From NCBI GenBank assembly GCA_003427395.1, contig BFEA01000134.1:1619420-1643580 (forward strand): a DNA stretch of 24,161 bases. The letters are read 5' to 3'. Below are positions 1 to 9,460 of the stretch, piece after piece (the first letter of the stretch is position 1; every line of letters starts with the position of its first letter). The DNA comes from Chara braunii (taxonomy: Eukaryota; Streptophyta; Charophyceae; Charales; Characeae). Position numbers and translations under genes: made by a program. The notes under the pieces are model-generated. The model saw only the letters and a list, made by a program, of their open reading frames with translations, was not told the DNA's origin and did not search any database.

Positions 1-293
1 CTCTCCCTGGTTAGGAAGGGAAGATCTTGCCCTCTTATTGTCACCCATGCACACCAAGTAAGCAGCAAGCGAGCTGTTTGCGGGAAAACTCGCAATTGAG
101 GGGCGCTCATCTTGGAGTCTGTGAGATTTTCATGTGCATATGCAGTTTTAACTTTTAACTTCTCCCGCACGTTGCGTAACTTGCGTGTATCAGACCACGA
201 TCCATCACGGAGAACGAACCACAATCAACCTTAGTCGCGTGCGCTAATCTCATAGGAAAAATGAAGACACGTTTGCCACACCACTGCCACTTG

Positions 294-296
<3 letters not shown>
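1..296. other. gene-free left edge
   Basis: I see no recognisable coding, RNA or repeat feature here. Short frames exist in both directions but show no family resemblance. Confidence 0.6.
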
Positions 297-350
<54 letters not shown>

Positions 351-356
351 ACACTC

Positions 357-387
<31 letters not shown>

Positions 388-392
388 GTCAA
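297..392. repeat. compound (CA)n / (TCAA)n microsatellite
   Basis: About 60 nt of nearly pure CA dinucleotide is followed by about 9 units of TCAA. On the minus strand it reads (TTGA)n then (TG)n, which is the same order as the tail of the inverted copy near 3356-3484. It is therefore probably the 3' tail of the repeat that follows rather than an independent microsatellite. Confidence 0.9.
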
Positions 393-760
393 ACCTTTTT
401 TTTTCAAGTTTTTTGTTTATTTATTTTCAAATTTTGCATCTTTATTTTTCTAAAACACCTCATACCCCTGCAAAAAACAGAAATTCATTTCTAAAAAATA
501 CAGGTGAACTCAGGGACCATATATCTGATGATAAAAAATGACAAAAAAAAAATCCAGCTTTTCTTTATATATATATATATTTTTTTTATTTTATTTTTTC
601 TTTAAATCGAATTTAGTTTTTGATGTTTAAAAAATCCTAAACTAAGTCGGATTCCAAAAACAAAAAAAAGGGGTTGTAGGCCTTAAAATTCCCGACAACC
701 CCATATATATATATATATATTTTTAACCTATTATTTAATTCAGGAAAATTCTGGTAAAAT
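393..760 (-). repeat. microsatellite-tailed repeat, copy A
   Basis: This AT-rich segment is matched, in inverted orientation, by 3060-3356. Both share blocks such as TTTTGCATCTT, AAACACCT, AGGGACCATAT and ATGATAAAAAATG, then an AT microsatellite, then a GC-rich end. By eye roughly three quarters of the best block (393-545) is identical to the other copy. Read on the minus strand it runs GC-rich part, (AT)n, AT-rich body, (TTGA)n(TG)n tail. No coding capacity is visible. A SINE-like or LINE-end retroposon with a simple-repeat tail is the best guess. Confidence 0.6.
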
Positions 761-850
761 CGGGTCCGCGGCGCGGACCAGGCTGGCCGCGGACGCGGCC
801 CCATCTGCGTCCGCCATCCGAGATTGGACCCGCGGACGCGTCCGCGGGTG
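761..850. repeat. GC-rich block with perfect palindrome
   Basis: A sharply GC-rich patch in AT-rich surroundings contains repeated CCGCGG and GGACGCG words. Positions 828-849 form a perfect 22-bp palindrome centred on GACGCGTC. It sits at the distal end of repeat copy A, as a GC-rich block does in copy B. Confidence 0.7.
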
Positions 851-2400
851 TTTCATAGGTGTAGGGCAATACTAGGGGAGGGGAAGAGAACCGATCAATC
901 AATACAAACTCATTCCCTCCGATATGGAAGGATCTGGCAGTGTTGTACACATGAACTTGCTCAGCTCTTCGCAGAGCGCTCCGCACGTTTGTGTCTCAGT
1001 GCACGTTGTCGTCGTTTGCGATGGGGAAGGTCGACAATGCGCTGTGAGGGACTGATGCGAAGGTCAGACACGGGCAGGGACCCGCGCTTACGTTCGTCGA
1101 GACGAACGTTGGCGCCATGCGACAATTGCCGAAATCCTGCCTTGCTCTCTCTCTCTCTCTCTCTGCGTCAACTTGAGTGCTGGGCCGGGAATCCGGGTTT
1201 CTGCCGAATCGCGGAGATATGAGTCGCGTCACGGAGACACGATCGATTGATCACTCCGGTCTTCGAGCAAAGTGGGGGAACCAGGCCCGCCCGTTCCGCC
1301 TAGGTTCGCGTCGCTTGGATGGGAAAGGGGCCGGAAGGAGACGAGCGCGGAGTCCTGCGCATACACGTGGCATTCAAGGCAAAAAGGGGCTCGGGGAAGG
1401 GAGGAGGGACCAACACACTCATTCGCTCATGCAGACGGTTGACACCCAGCCATCCCTATCGTCGCGCTTGGAAGCGCACACGCACACATACTCATAAGAC
1501 CCTTCAGACAAGAAGACATCCCACATCCACAACTCTCATATCACAACATGCATCGAACAGAGTGCTCATATATCGAGACCTTGCACATATCACACCGGGA
1601 CAAAGCAGTCATGGAGATAAAAGCGTGCTCCTTAGTATACAAAATTCTTCACACGACTGGACGCCCTGGGCCCAGTCCCCAATCCGTCTCAATCACCGAC
1701 CACCATAGTTACAAGGCCCTGCCGCGGTTGGCGTCCAATCTCCACCATCGCTCCGTCCCTCCGACTGTCTTACCCCAAGTCTATCGCTAAGCTCGCTCGT
1801 CACGTTGTCACTCCGCCCATCACTTGGGCTCATCAAACCTGTTCGGCGCCGCAGACCTCGCATATAGCTCGCGCAACATTGTAGCCAAGATCAAAGAGAG
1901 TGAGGGGAAGGGGTTGCGAGAACTTATAGCGCAGAAGGCGGCGGAGAGGCAGCACAAAGCACAGGGGGTAGATGAGCTGGACAAAAGAAGGGCAGAGGTT
2001 CCGGAAGGGTCGAAGGAGGCGAGTCGAATGATCTGCGTGATTGGGGTGGTTGTTCAAGTGGGGTGCGCTTCTTGCTCCCACTACATCGACCCAAACATCC
2101 CAATCAGACAGCCAATCGTTCGTGGGAGGGGAAAAAGGAGGGGATCAAACTTAGCTAGAGGGAAGACAAAGAGGCATGCAAGAAGGGAATGCGCAGCAAA
2201 AAGGGAAGATGGCGCGGGGATGCAGAGCGGGAGAAAGGGTTTATGCGGCGCACAAAAAATTGAAAAACAGCCGCGCGCACAAAAATTTGAAATTCCTACC
2301 CCCACTAATTCCAACTGTTTTTTGAATTTCTTGGCGCGGCCGCCAACCGGCTATGTGAAAAAGACTCTTAGAAAAGAAAAATAGACCCCGAGCACCTAGA
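851..2400. other. no recognisable gene; (CT)n tract
   Basis: The stretch has several open frames, the longest at 1824-2384, but that frame begins with TTG rather than ATG and shows no known domain. A (CT)n microsatellite lies at 1145-1164. The composition is mixed and moderately GC-rich. It is enclosed by the inverted repeat copies A and B. Confidence 0.5.
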
Positions 2401-2760
2401 ACTCGTACTTCAGGGCTTATATGGAATTCTTTCCTAAGGGTACGGGAAACCGCTGAGTATGGATCCTAGCTTATCAGAAGCCTGCTACTCCAATGTGTTC
2501 AACAGTCCTCGACTGCGCTATCGATGTTTCCTCGCAATTTGGTGAGTGGGCGTGAGGCCGGGGGATGGACTAATGTTTGTCGTACCGTCAGGCGCATTCG
2601 TCTTTTTTCATCTTGCATTCACAAGCTATATGACACCCGCGGCCTAGACCGCGGGCAATTCGACCGCTGCGGCCGAAAAAGTTGGTCGCAGCCGATGAGG
2701 CCCAGTCTGCGACCTGGTTTTTCAAATATTTTTTTTCTACCCCTAAAAATACGTAAACAA
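2401..2760. other. no gene; small GC hairpin
   Basis: Nothing coding is recognisable. Positions 2636-2655 form a hairpin with 7-bp arms (CCCGCGG / CCGCGGG) and a 6-nt loop. Confidence 0.5.
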
Positions 2761-3033
2761 CTAGGCTACCAGAGTGACCCGGGGTCACTTGCCCGGCCGG
2801 GCAAAAAAAAATAAAAATAATAAAAATAAAAAACTTATTTTTAAGTTTTATTTTTTATTTTAAAATTGGTGAAGAATTTCGTTGTGACCCTGACAAAAGT
2901 TGTTCAGTTTATTTTTCTGCATAACATAGTTTTTTTTTGGATTTTTTTGAATTTTATTTTTTTTGCTGGGAACTTCCTTGGTCCTTGCACGGGCTGGCCA
3001 CCCGGGATCCGGGCCGCCCGACTGGTAGCCTAG
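2761..3033. repeat. 273-bp element with 12-bp terminal inverted repeats
   Basis: CTAGGCTACCAG at 2761-2772 is the exact reverse complement of 3022-3033. Both ends continue inward into GC-rich CCGG/CCCGGG sequence, and the middle is A/T-rich (A and T runs at 2803-2970). It is either a small non-autonomous element or the fold-back 5' portion of repeat copy B. No protein frame is evident. Confidence 0.55.
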
Positions 3034-3415
3034 GTAAACAATGTGTATATATATATATATATATATATAAATGTAGGGCTTCGAAAACCCTACAATCCTA
3101 TGTTTTTTATTTTTGAATTTGACTTTGTTTAAGATTTTTTTTAAATAAAAAAGGAAATTTGATTTCAACAAAATAAAAAAAAGAAAAAAAAACAAAAAGC
3201 AGAAATTGTTTTTTGGCATTTTTTATCATGAGGGATATGGTCCCTAAGTTGTGCTGTATTTTTTTTTGAATGATTTTTGTTTTTTTGTAGGGGAATTAGG
3301 TGTTTAAAAAAATGAAGATGCAAAAATTTAAAACAAATCAACAAAAAAGGGTTTGATTGATTGATTGATTGTTTGTTTGTTTGTTTGTTTGTTTGTTTGT
3401 TTGTTTGTGTGTGTG

Positions 3416-3469
<54 letters not shown>

Positions 3470-3490
3470 TGTGCATGTGTGTGCTTGTGT
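3034..3490 (+). repeat. microsatellite-tailed repeat, copy B
   Basis: This is the inverted counterpart of copy A. It contains an (AT)n tract at about 3047-3069, an AT-rich body, then (TTGA)n, (TTTG)n and (TG)n at about 3351-3484. The element order is the same as the minus-strand reading of copy A, so the microsatellite tail is a property of the family. Confidence 0.6.
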
Positions 3491-4033
3491 AAAGTAGTAT
3501 AACAAAGCAACCCGATACACGGGAACCCCATGATTGATTCGCTCACCTAATGCTGGACCGTGTTCCCCCGTTCGCCGGTCTTTCCCATGCCACATACCAT
3601 CAATACCTCCGACAAGTCCAAACGCCAATAGAAGAAAAGATGGAGGAGGAGAGAGGAAGAGCGGGGAGCAACGATGTCATAACCATCAAGGTTGGTGTAC
3701 TGACCAATAGAGGAGGGATGACACATCCCTTCACACGCTTTTTAGCGCTTGCTCCCGTCAAGGCTTATTAGAAGGTGAGGTGTCCTCGTGTACCCGGTTA
3801 AGGTCCCCATGAAATATCACAATGCAAAGACCGTGAAAGCAAAAGACGGTGAGGTGTATGGCGGCGATGTAACAAGGCACTGGACAACAAGAGGTTGCAA
3901 GTCACAAAGAGTGGAGGACATGGGGGAGGAGGGTGGGCAGGCAACCAACACAAAGCAACAAGTGAAAAAGAAACGAAGTAAGGATACTAAGTTTGAAAAA
4001 CGGAGAGCGAAAAAAATAAACAAACACGGATGA
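3491..4033. other. no recognisable gene
   Basis: Short open frames at 3550-3771 and 3788-4033 encode charged, lysine-rich peptides with no recognisable motif. I do not call them genes. Confidence 0.5.
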
Positions 4034-4083
4034 TGACAGACTGTTTCGTCGGAGTTGCACCGACTCATCAGGAGGCTGAATCC
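4034..4083 (-). ncRNA. hammerhead ribozyme-like core, copy 1
   Basis: On the minus strand the sequence contains CTGATGAG (4064-4071), a 5-bp stem II (GTCGG / CCGAC) with a 7-nt loop TGCAACT, then CGAAAC (4043-4048). These are the invariant core elements of hammerhead ribozymes in the correct order and spacing. Downstream, ACA and TGT can form a 3-bp stem III and end in GTC, so the expected cleavage would fall between 4035 and 4034 in a type I layout with a minimal stem III. A distal stem I pairing is possible (GGAT with ATCC), but the nucleotides next to the core do not pair well, so activity is uncertain. The 50-nt block matches copy 2 at 47 positions. Confidence 0.7.
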
Positions 4084-4889
4084 TTAACAATCTGCAGAGT
4101 TTTCTTATTGGATGGTTTTGGTCATGAACCTTTTGACCCTTGTTGAGAGCAGACTGTCCCGCAAACGGAACATAGCGGCGAGAAGCCTTCGGAGCACCAG
4201 GCAACGCAGTAGAGGCAACACGACTGCGCATAGCCAGAAACGACTGCAAGGAATGACATGGTGCGGAGGACAAGCATTGCGGCAGCCACGCTCCGAAGCA
4301 AGGCAACCACACAGCAGGGGACAACAATGCTAGCGGTCGAGTAGCACAGTTACCATGCAGTGGAGCACAAGGCAACACCTACAAGGCAAGTGAACTATAA
4401 GGCGCGCAAGCAAAGGACATGGGAGGCACGACCAGCGGATGAGCGGCAAGGCAGCAGAGCAGCGAAGCGCAAAGGCAACACCAACAACACAACCACACCA
4501 CATAGCGAATACATCAACCTGTGAAGAACCACATGCAAAGCAAGCAGGACAGCCAACAAGGCAGCGACAGAGCGCAGACAAGGCAGTCCACACATCCAAC
4601 ACGGAGCAAAGCAGCACATGACGTACTCACATCACGATTGAACCCCGCAGACTGTTGGTTCCCACCACCCACTGAGCCAGGGAGTCACTCCGACGAGCAT
4701 CCGTCATCACCCATAAGCAACATAGACATCCCGAACTGAGCAGTCCCCTTAAGAGTGTAGTAGGCACTCCAAAAGAGGAACCACCGACTGTTTGGCACTA
4801 CTAAGGGTGCTCAGTCTGGTAAGCAAAAATAGTTAGAAAAAATCAGAGGGAGGACAGACAACAAGGGGGAAAACGTACAGACATAAACT

Positions 4890-4890
<1 letters not shown>
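4084..4890. other. no gene; CAAGGCAAC-rich low-complexity DNA
   Basis: Between about 4150 and 4620 words such as GGCAACA, AAGGCA and AGCA recur irregularly, giving open frames on both strands that reflect composition rather than selection. Positions 4625-4890 show nothing recognisable. Confidence 0.5.

Positions 4891-4891
<1 letters not shown>

Positions 4892-4944
<53 letters not shown>
4892..4944. repeat. 53-nt poly(T) tract
   Basis: This is the longest homopolymer in the window, uninterrupted T. On the minus strand it makes a poly-lysine shadow frame. No flanking direct repeat is visible, unlike several shorter A/T tracts in the window. Confidence 0.9.
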
Positions 4945-4947
<3 letters not shown>

Positions 4948-5450
4948 GTTGATCGGCGTTATAAAGTGGCTGTTACAGCGCAGATGTTGCTGATGGAGCC
5001 GCGAGATTGGTATAGAGAAATTGGTATAGAGAGATTGGTACTGGGATGACCCTCTGGCTATCCGTCTCGCACAGTGGATGCCCATTTGCACTCCGTCGGG
5101 CTTGTTGCTTATGCGACGATGCTCCAGGGGGGTCTTAGGCCCCCTCTGGGGAGGCTCTGATGCAAATGCATATGGACCTGCGCGGCGCACCGATTCGGCC
5201 ACCGCGTTAACGGCCTAAAAACGTGGAGGTACTGGTGTCGATGTCGACTGGTGGATGTCACTAAGAGGTGGGTGCAGATCTACGGACCCGATTCGTGGTG
5301 CCCCACGCTGAACCCTGATTTCGCCCATGTCTGGAAAAAAGCTGCTTCAAGGCCTTCCAGTGAGGAAACAGGCCTGTATTTGAGGTGTCTTTCAGACTAA
5401 ATACAGTCTACTTTGGTCGAATTTGCACCGTGCCGTACCGACTGCTACCT
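4945..5450. other. no gene; short tandem repeat
   Basis: A 14-nt unit ATTGGTATAGAGAR is repeated about two and a half times at 5006-5045. The word CTGTATTT-(16-18 nt)-GACTAAATACAG occurs near 5373-5405 and again inside the next fold-back. No coding sequence is recognised. Confidence 0.5.
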
Positions 5451-5451
5451 T

Positions 5452-5550
5452 CTTCCCCCGAATACAACGTACGGTCATTATAGCTGTGTATTTTGGGTGT
5501 CTGTCAGACTAAATACAGCTATAATGACCGCACGTTGTATTCGGGGGAAG
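5452..5550. repeat. 99-bp fold-back element
   Basis: The left arm CTTCCCCCGAATACAACGT (5452 onward) and the right arm ending at 5550 are reverse complements over about 40 bp with one mismatch and a 2-nt insertion. The central loop is about 18 nt. A diverged relative lies at 20130-20210 with the same terminal word CCCGAATACAACG. This indicates a dispersed MITE-like family. Confidence 0.8.
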
Positions 5551-5650
5551 ACGGGAGCTTCATGTATCGCAGAACCGGAAAAGGACGACCTTTTTGCGAC
5601 AGTTATTGGGGGGGCTACTTGATTGAGGACCTCCACCTTCTGTGGATACC

Positions 5651-5718
5651 AATGACATGTGATAAAAAAATTAAAAAAAAAAATTAAAAAAAAATTAAAA
5701 AAAAATGACATGTGATAA
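5651..5718. mobile_element. A-rich insertion with 15-bp target-site duplication
   Basis: AATGACATGTGATAA occurs exactly at 5651-5665 and 5704-5718. The 38 nt between them is almost pure A with three TT interruptions. This is the structure left by a retroposition event that copied only an A-rich tail. Confidence 0.75.
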
Positions 5719-5932
5719 CCATGAGGGGCAAGGGGCAACATGAAATCCCCCCTGCACAAAGAGAGGAAAACTATGCTTGCAGGGGCTCCCTCTAGATAGT
5801 CTTAGGAGTAGTTAGTAGAAGGTAAAAACAAACAGAAGTTGAGAGAAGAATATAGACAGTTGTGATCACCCTATAAAATATATATATATATATAGATATA
5901 TATATATATCGTCAAATAGAACTGCCCGGTAA
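5719..5932. repeat. AT-rich spacer with (AT)n tract
   Basis: This spacer holds an AT dinucleotide tract with one G interruption at about 5877-5909. No gene is recognised. Confidence 0.7.
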
Positions 5933-6085
5933 ACCGTAGGCAGAGAGGGAGAAGAGGACAACAAACGAGGGGCTGTGACAAACTGTTTCGTCGGAGTTTC
6001 ACCGACTCATCAGGAGGCTGAACCCAATATATATATATGTCACAGCCCCTCGTTTGTTGTCCTCTTCTCTCTCTCTGCCTACGGT
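5933..6085. repeat. 47-bp-arm inverted repeat enclosing a hammerhead core
   Basis: Positions 5933-5979 and 6039-6085 are reverse complements at 46 of 47 positions. The 59-nt loop contains the hammerhead-like core copy 2 plus an (AT)n run. An ambiguous base (N) lies immediately after the right arm. A transcript would fold into a long perfect hairpin. The arms overlap the GTC predicted to hold the cleavage site, so this pairing would compete with the ribozyme fold. It could be a real fold-back insertion or an assembly artefact. Confidence 0.85.
5976..6025 (-). ncRNA. hammerhead ribozyme-like core, copy 2
   Basis: The minus strand carries CTGATGAG (6006-6013), stem II GTCGG / CCGAC with loop TGAAACT, and CGAAAC (5985-5990), followed by a possible 3-bp stem III and GTC with predicted cleavage between 5977 and 5976. 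It differs from copy 1 at three positions. The stem II loop varies (A for C) while the stem itself is intact. The possible distal stem I pairing changes from GGA/TCC in copy 1 to GGG/CCC here, a compensatory change. Both copies are in the same orientation, about 1.94 kb apart. Confidence 0.7.
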
Positions 6086-6086
6086 N
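6086..6086. other. ambiguous base N
   Basis: This single undetermined base sits between the hairpin arm and a T run. It marks low assembly confidence at this junction. Confidence 0.95.
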
Positions 6087-6130
6087 TTTTTTTTTTGTGT
6101 GCCGGGGAGGGGAGGGAGGACCCCTCCCCC

Positions 6131-6440
6131 ACCAATCAATCAATCAATCAATCAATCAACCAATCAAACAATCAATCAATCAATCAATAAAAAAACAACC
6201 AATCAATGAATATTTATTTATTTTTCTATTTTTTAAATTATTTTTGCTACTTACCAAAAATCACCCCCCAAATTTTCAAAAATTTATATTTTTTCTGTGC
6301 AGGCCGCTAGAGGCCGGCGTGCGCAGGCCGCGGGTGCACGCCGATTTCCCGCGCGCTCCCCCGCCTGGCTGTGGCACGGTCGCGCGGCCTTGGCGGCGGG
6401 CCTGCTGTCGGCCTCCTCGAACGTGGCCTAGGCCGCAGGA
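6131..6440 (-). repeat. (TTGA)n-tailed repeat, possible copy C
   Basis: TCAA units (6134-6188) are followed by an AT-rich body, then by a very GC-rich block (6300-6440) with repeated GGCC and CCGCGG-like words. This matches the order in copies A and B but the body aligns poorly, so membership in the same family is tentative. Confidence 0.4.
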
Positions 6441-6492
6441 TCCGCGACCTTGGGTGCCACATAGTTCACAAGTGCATCCATTCTGCAGTGCC

Positions 6493-6694
6493 GTGTGGCT
6501 AAGGGGGGCAAACTGTGGAGAGGGCAGCTGTCGAATTTATTCTGACAGCCGTCCAATTGTTCAGCCTTTCCACACTAGTGTGGCGAGCCCTCTTTGGGGG
6601 TCGCCACACCAGTGTCGAAAGGCCGAACAATTGGATGGTTGTTAGAACCAATTCGACAGCCGCCCTCTGCACAGTTTGCCCCCCTTAGCCACAC
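6493..6694. mobile_element. 202-bp MITE-like inverted-repeat element
   Basis: The terminal 45 bp, beginning GTGTGGCTAAGGGGGGCAAA, are reverse complements of the far end at 43 of 45 positions. Pairing continues inward through CCAATTGTT / AACAATTGG, and a perfect CCACACTAGTGTGG palindrome occurs near 6570. There is no coding sequence, so it is non-autonomous. I see no clear target-site duplication. Related sequence occurs at 13780-13920 and 15824-16105. Confidence 0.85.
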
Positions 6695-6731
6695 CATGAC
6701 AACACTGTAGAATTGATGCATTTGTGAATGC

Positions 6732-6786
6732 AAGATGGTACGAGGTTAAAAAAAAAAAAAAAAAAAAAAAAAGATGGTACTGGGTT
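6732..6786. mobile_element. poly(A) insertion with imperfect target-site duplication
   Basis: AAGATGGTACGAGGTT (6732-6747) and AAGATGGTACTGGGTT (6771-6786) flank a 25-nt A tract. Fourteen of 16 positions match. It is the same pattern as at 5651, 17371 and 19672. Confidence 0.65.
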
Positions 6787-7389
6787 AGAGAAACTAATGC
6801 AACACATGTGTTGGGGGTAGTGCTACCTAAGACACACACATTTCCCAAGCGTATAATTCTGGTCCTGCTAGTGTTGGATCCCAAAAATGGAACCAGCAAA
6901 ACCGGGACGGACTTCAGGTGGTTCAACCTCCATCAACTGATCAACTGATGGACCTCCGCACAACAAGGTTTGTGACTAGCTATGCCTAGATAGCGAGGAG
7001 AGTCCTGATTTTCATGCAGGTCCTCTTGGAAGATAATATCCTAGAAGAACACAACCAGTGGGATGACCCACATACTGTGCTCCCCTTAAACTTGAGGTGA
7101 TGCTTGAAGGCTCGAAAGCTAGGAAGTGATGACAAAAATGATGGACCGAGTCTTACTGAAAGGCACAGCAGAAAGCAGGAGTAGACATATCACTATTGGG
7201 CCCCACCAACTCACGGACCATGCAGTAGGGCAGCCTCCTGACTCTCCTTTCCATCTAAGCGGGGGGTCCCGAGCAATCAGTCTGTCATCCCCGAAACACC
7301 CGTCCTCCCATTCCCCTCCCTGTCAATGTCCGCTACCCCCCGTCGTCTTCCCCCGAGTTAAGAGGCCACCCCAATGGGCAATCAAACTA
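6787..7389. other. sequence 5' of the LINE coding remnant
   Basis: No domain is recognised. An open frame at 7126-7440 runs into the endonuclease region. Its first part is rich in Ser, Pro and His and could be the end of a LINE ORF1 or linker sequence. Confidence 0.4.
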
Positions 7390-8237
7390 ACTCAAGCAGA
7401 CATAAACATTTGCTCCCTTAATGTCATTGGACTTATTTAAGCGTCAACAAGAAAAAAGGAAGCAATCTTGAATATGATTAAATGTCTGGCAACGGGGACA
7501 TGGCCAGATGCAGTCTGTATACAAGAAACTCACATGCAGGACAACCCCTCACACAACGCAAAAGGGAAATCTATATGGCCATATATATCCTACTCAGCAC
7601 CAGCCAGGGACAGGGCATCTGCAGGGGTAGCAATCTGGCTCCCCCTTTCATCAAAACTGAAGGTTATTACCATGGACAAAGATGAACTGCACGGGAGGTG
7701 GATGTGCCTTAAAGTAGCTTTTGAAGAAAAAAGTTTTTACCTGATTAATATCTATCATAATGTACCAAACTACCCCATTAGTAGGGTAGAATTATGGGCA
7801 TCTCTTCAACACCACCTGCCAGTCGATGCCTCACACAACCTAGTAGGGGACTTTAACACCATACTGAACCCATCTATGGATCGCAGGTCCCCCTCCCATG
7901 AACAAGACCATTGAGATCTGCAGCAGACCGGAGTGAGACTGGACGTGCTCATGCTCAGGCAACTCATGGCGGATCGATAACTGGAGGATATGTACAGACT
8001 GCCTATACTTGTATATCATCCAGAGGCGAACGAGGTCTGTCCAACTCACACATAGATGTCACGTTGGTATCAAAGGACCTGGTCGGCCTAGTTACAATGG
8101 CAAAAATAACAACCATCAACCTGTGCAAGTCCTTTGACCATCGCATGATCACACTTGGCCTATCCTGGAACAACCATATCCAGACGGGACCCGGATTCTT
8201 CAAACTAAACATGTCCTTGTTTCCTTTGTCAAAATAG
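7390..8237 (+). pseudogene. LINE endonuclease domain remnant (EEP/APE type)
   Basis: Motifs of the exonuclease-endonuclease-phosphatase fold appear in order: NICSLNVIGL (about 7402), DAVCIQETHM with the catalytic QETH (about 7508), VGDFNTIL (about 7846), then after a frameshift near 8000 LSNSHIDVTLVS (about 8039) and SFDHRMITLGL (about 8131). In active LINEs this domain nicks target DNA to prime reverse transcription. Breaks: TAA at 7438-7440 and TGA at 7912-7914 in the main frame, then a shift of frame. The catalytic Asn, Glu, Asp/Asn and His positions are still readable, so decay is moderate. Confidence 0.85.
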
Positions 8238-9120
8238 AAAGACACCATCACTACTTTCAGCCTTTAAGGAAATACTGGCAAACCCAGAAATGGGTATCAG
8301 GGGACAAAGTGAAATGGTTTAATGTTGGGGTGGCGCAGATGAGAGAAAGATCTAAAAAGTTATCCATACAACACGTGAGGGATCGTAAGGCTCTCCTTAA
8401 ACAACTGATGAAGGACCTCGAAGGTTGGGATGAGCAACTCATGGACGATCCACATCATGGCGCCACATTTGACAGACTGCAAGAAGTCGGAAACCACCTT
8501 CAAGTCTATATTGAACAACAAACACGGGCATGGAGGATACTAGCCAGGATAAAACTTGAACGAAAGCACACAGATGGCACAATGGAAAAAAAAAAATCAA
8601 CAAAGCGAAAGTCAGAGCGAGGGTCAACACTGTTCCCTTACTCAGACACCCATTGGATGGCATAGCCCAACCAGCAAACAATGCATAGTACTTTATAACC
8701 GACTATGTTGCCCAATATTACCGGAACCTTTTCACCTCCCAAACACCAACCAAGCTCGCCGAAGACGTACGTCAAGCAAGGGAAGAACTGTTGACAACAG
8801 TCGATACACGTATCACGAACACTCAAAAGAACGACTTGGACGTTCCCCTTACTCAACAAGAGGTATGGGAGGCGCTGAGAGACATGGAAGAGGAAAAAAC
8901 TTTGGGTATCGACTCATTCCCAAAATAATTCTGGATATGATTCTGGGACCTTCTTAAGGACGACTTGAGGGAATACATTTTGACCGTCCAGAAAGAAGGC
9001 ACCTTTGGGGGCATGATTGGTCAGGGGGTGACCACACTCCTCTATAAAAAAAGGCGACAAGGAGGACATCATAAATTACAAACCCATAACTCTCTTTTCG
9101 GTCCCATATAAAATATTGGC

Positions 9121-9174
9121 GAAGGCAATGACTAAGAGACTGTTGCCGAAGGCAATGACTAAGAGACTGTTGCC
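9121..9174 (+). repeat. 27-bp tandem duplication in the RT
   Basis: Two exact copies of a 27-bp unit starting GAAGGCAATGACTAAGAGAC lie at 9121-9147 and 9148-9174. The unit encodes KAMTKRLLP-type residues and the duplication keeps frame. Confidence 0.95.
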
Positions 9175-9394
9175 TTACATGAATGTGTTAATCCACCCTG
9201 ACCAGTCAGGCTTCATGCCCAATCGTAACATCCAGGATAATGTGTTTTTGGTTAATGAGACCATCAAGTACGCCCGCTAACAAAATGCCCAAGCAGCTAT
9301 CATGTTTACTGATTTTGAAAAAGCCTACAATCATGTCGATTGAGATTTTATAGACGTGTGCTTGGTTAGGATGAATTTTGGCCCGACTTTTTGC

Positions 9395-9460
9395 CACTGG
9401 GTACAAATTCTTCATAGGACGGTATATCACTGGGTACAAATTCTTCATAGGACAGTATCA
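9395..9460 (+). repeat. 33-bp tandem duplication in the RT
   Basis: The unit begins CACTGGGTACAAATTCTTCA and repeats at 9395-9427 and 9428-9460 with few differences. It encodes HWVQILHRTV twice and keeps frame. Confidence 0.9.

Noticed and set aside
1824-2384. 186-codon open frame
   Set aside because: It begins with TTG, has no recognisable domain, and ends in lysine/arginine-rich low-complexity sequence.
3902-4378. 158-codon minus frame containing PPDESVQLRRNS, with a similar peptide in the frame at 5871-6143
   Set aside because: The shared peptide is the translation of the hammerhead-like block, so the similarity is at RNA level and not evidence for a protein family.
4843-5202. Minus-strand frame with poly-lysine
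   Set aside because: The poly-lysine is the T53 tract read on the other strand; no domain is present on either side.
4034-6025. Complete plant retrozyme with two LTRs
   Set aside because: Beyond the 50-nt cores the two flanks are not similar, the spacing is larger than usual for retrozymes, and no primer-binding site or polypurine tract pair was recognised.
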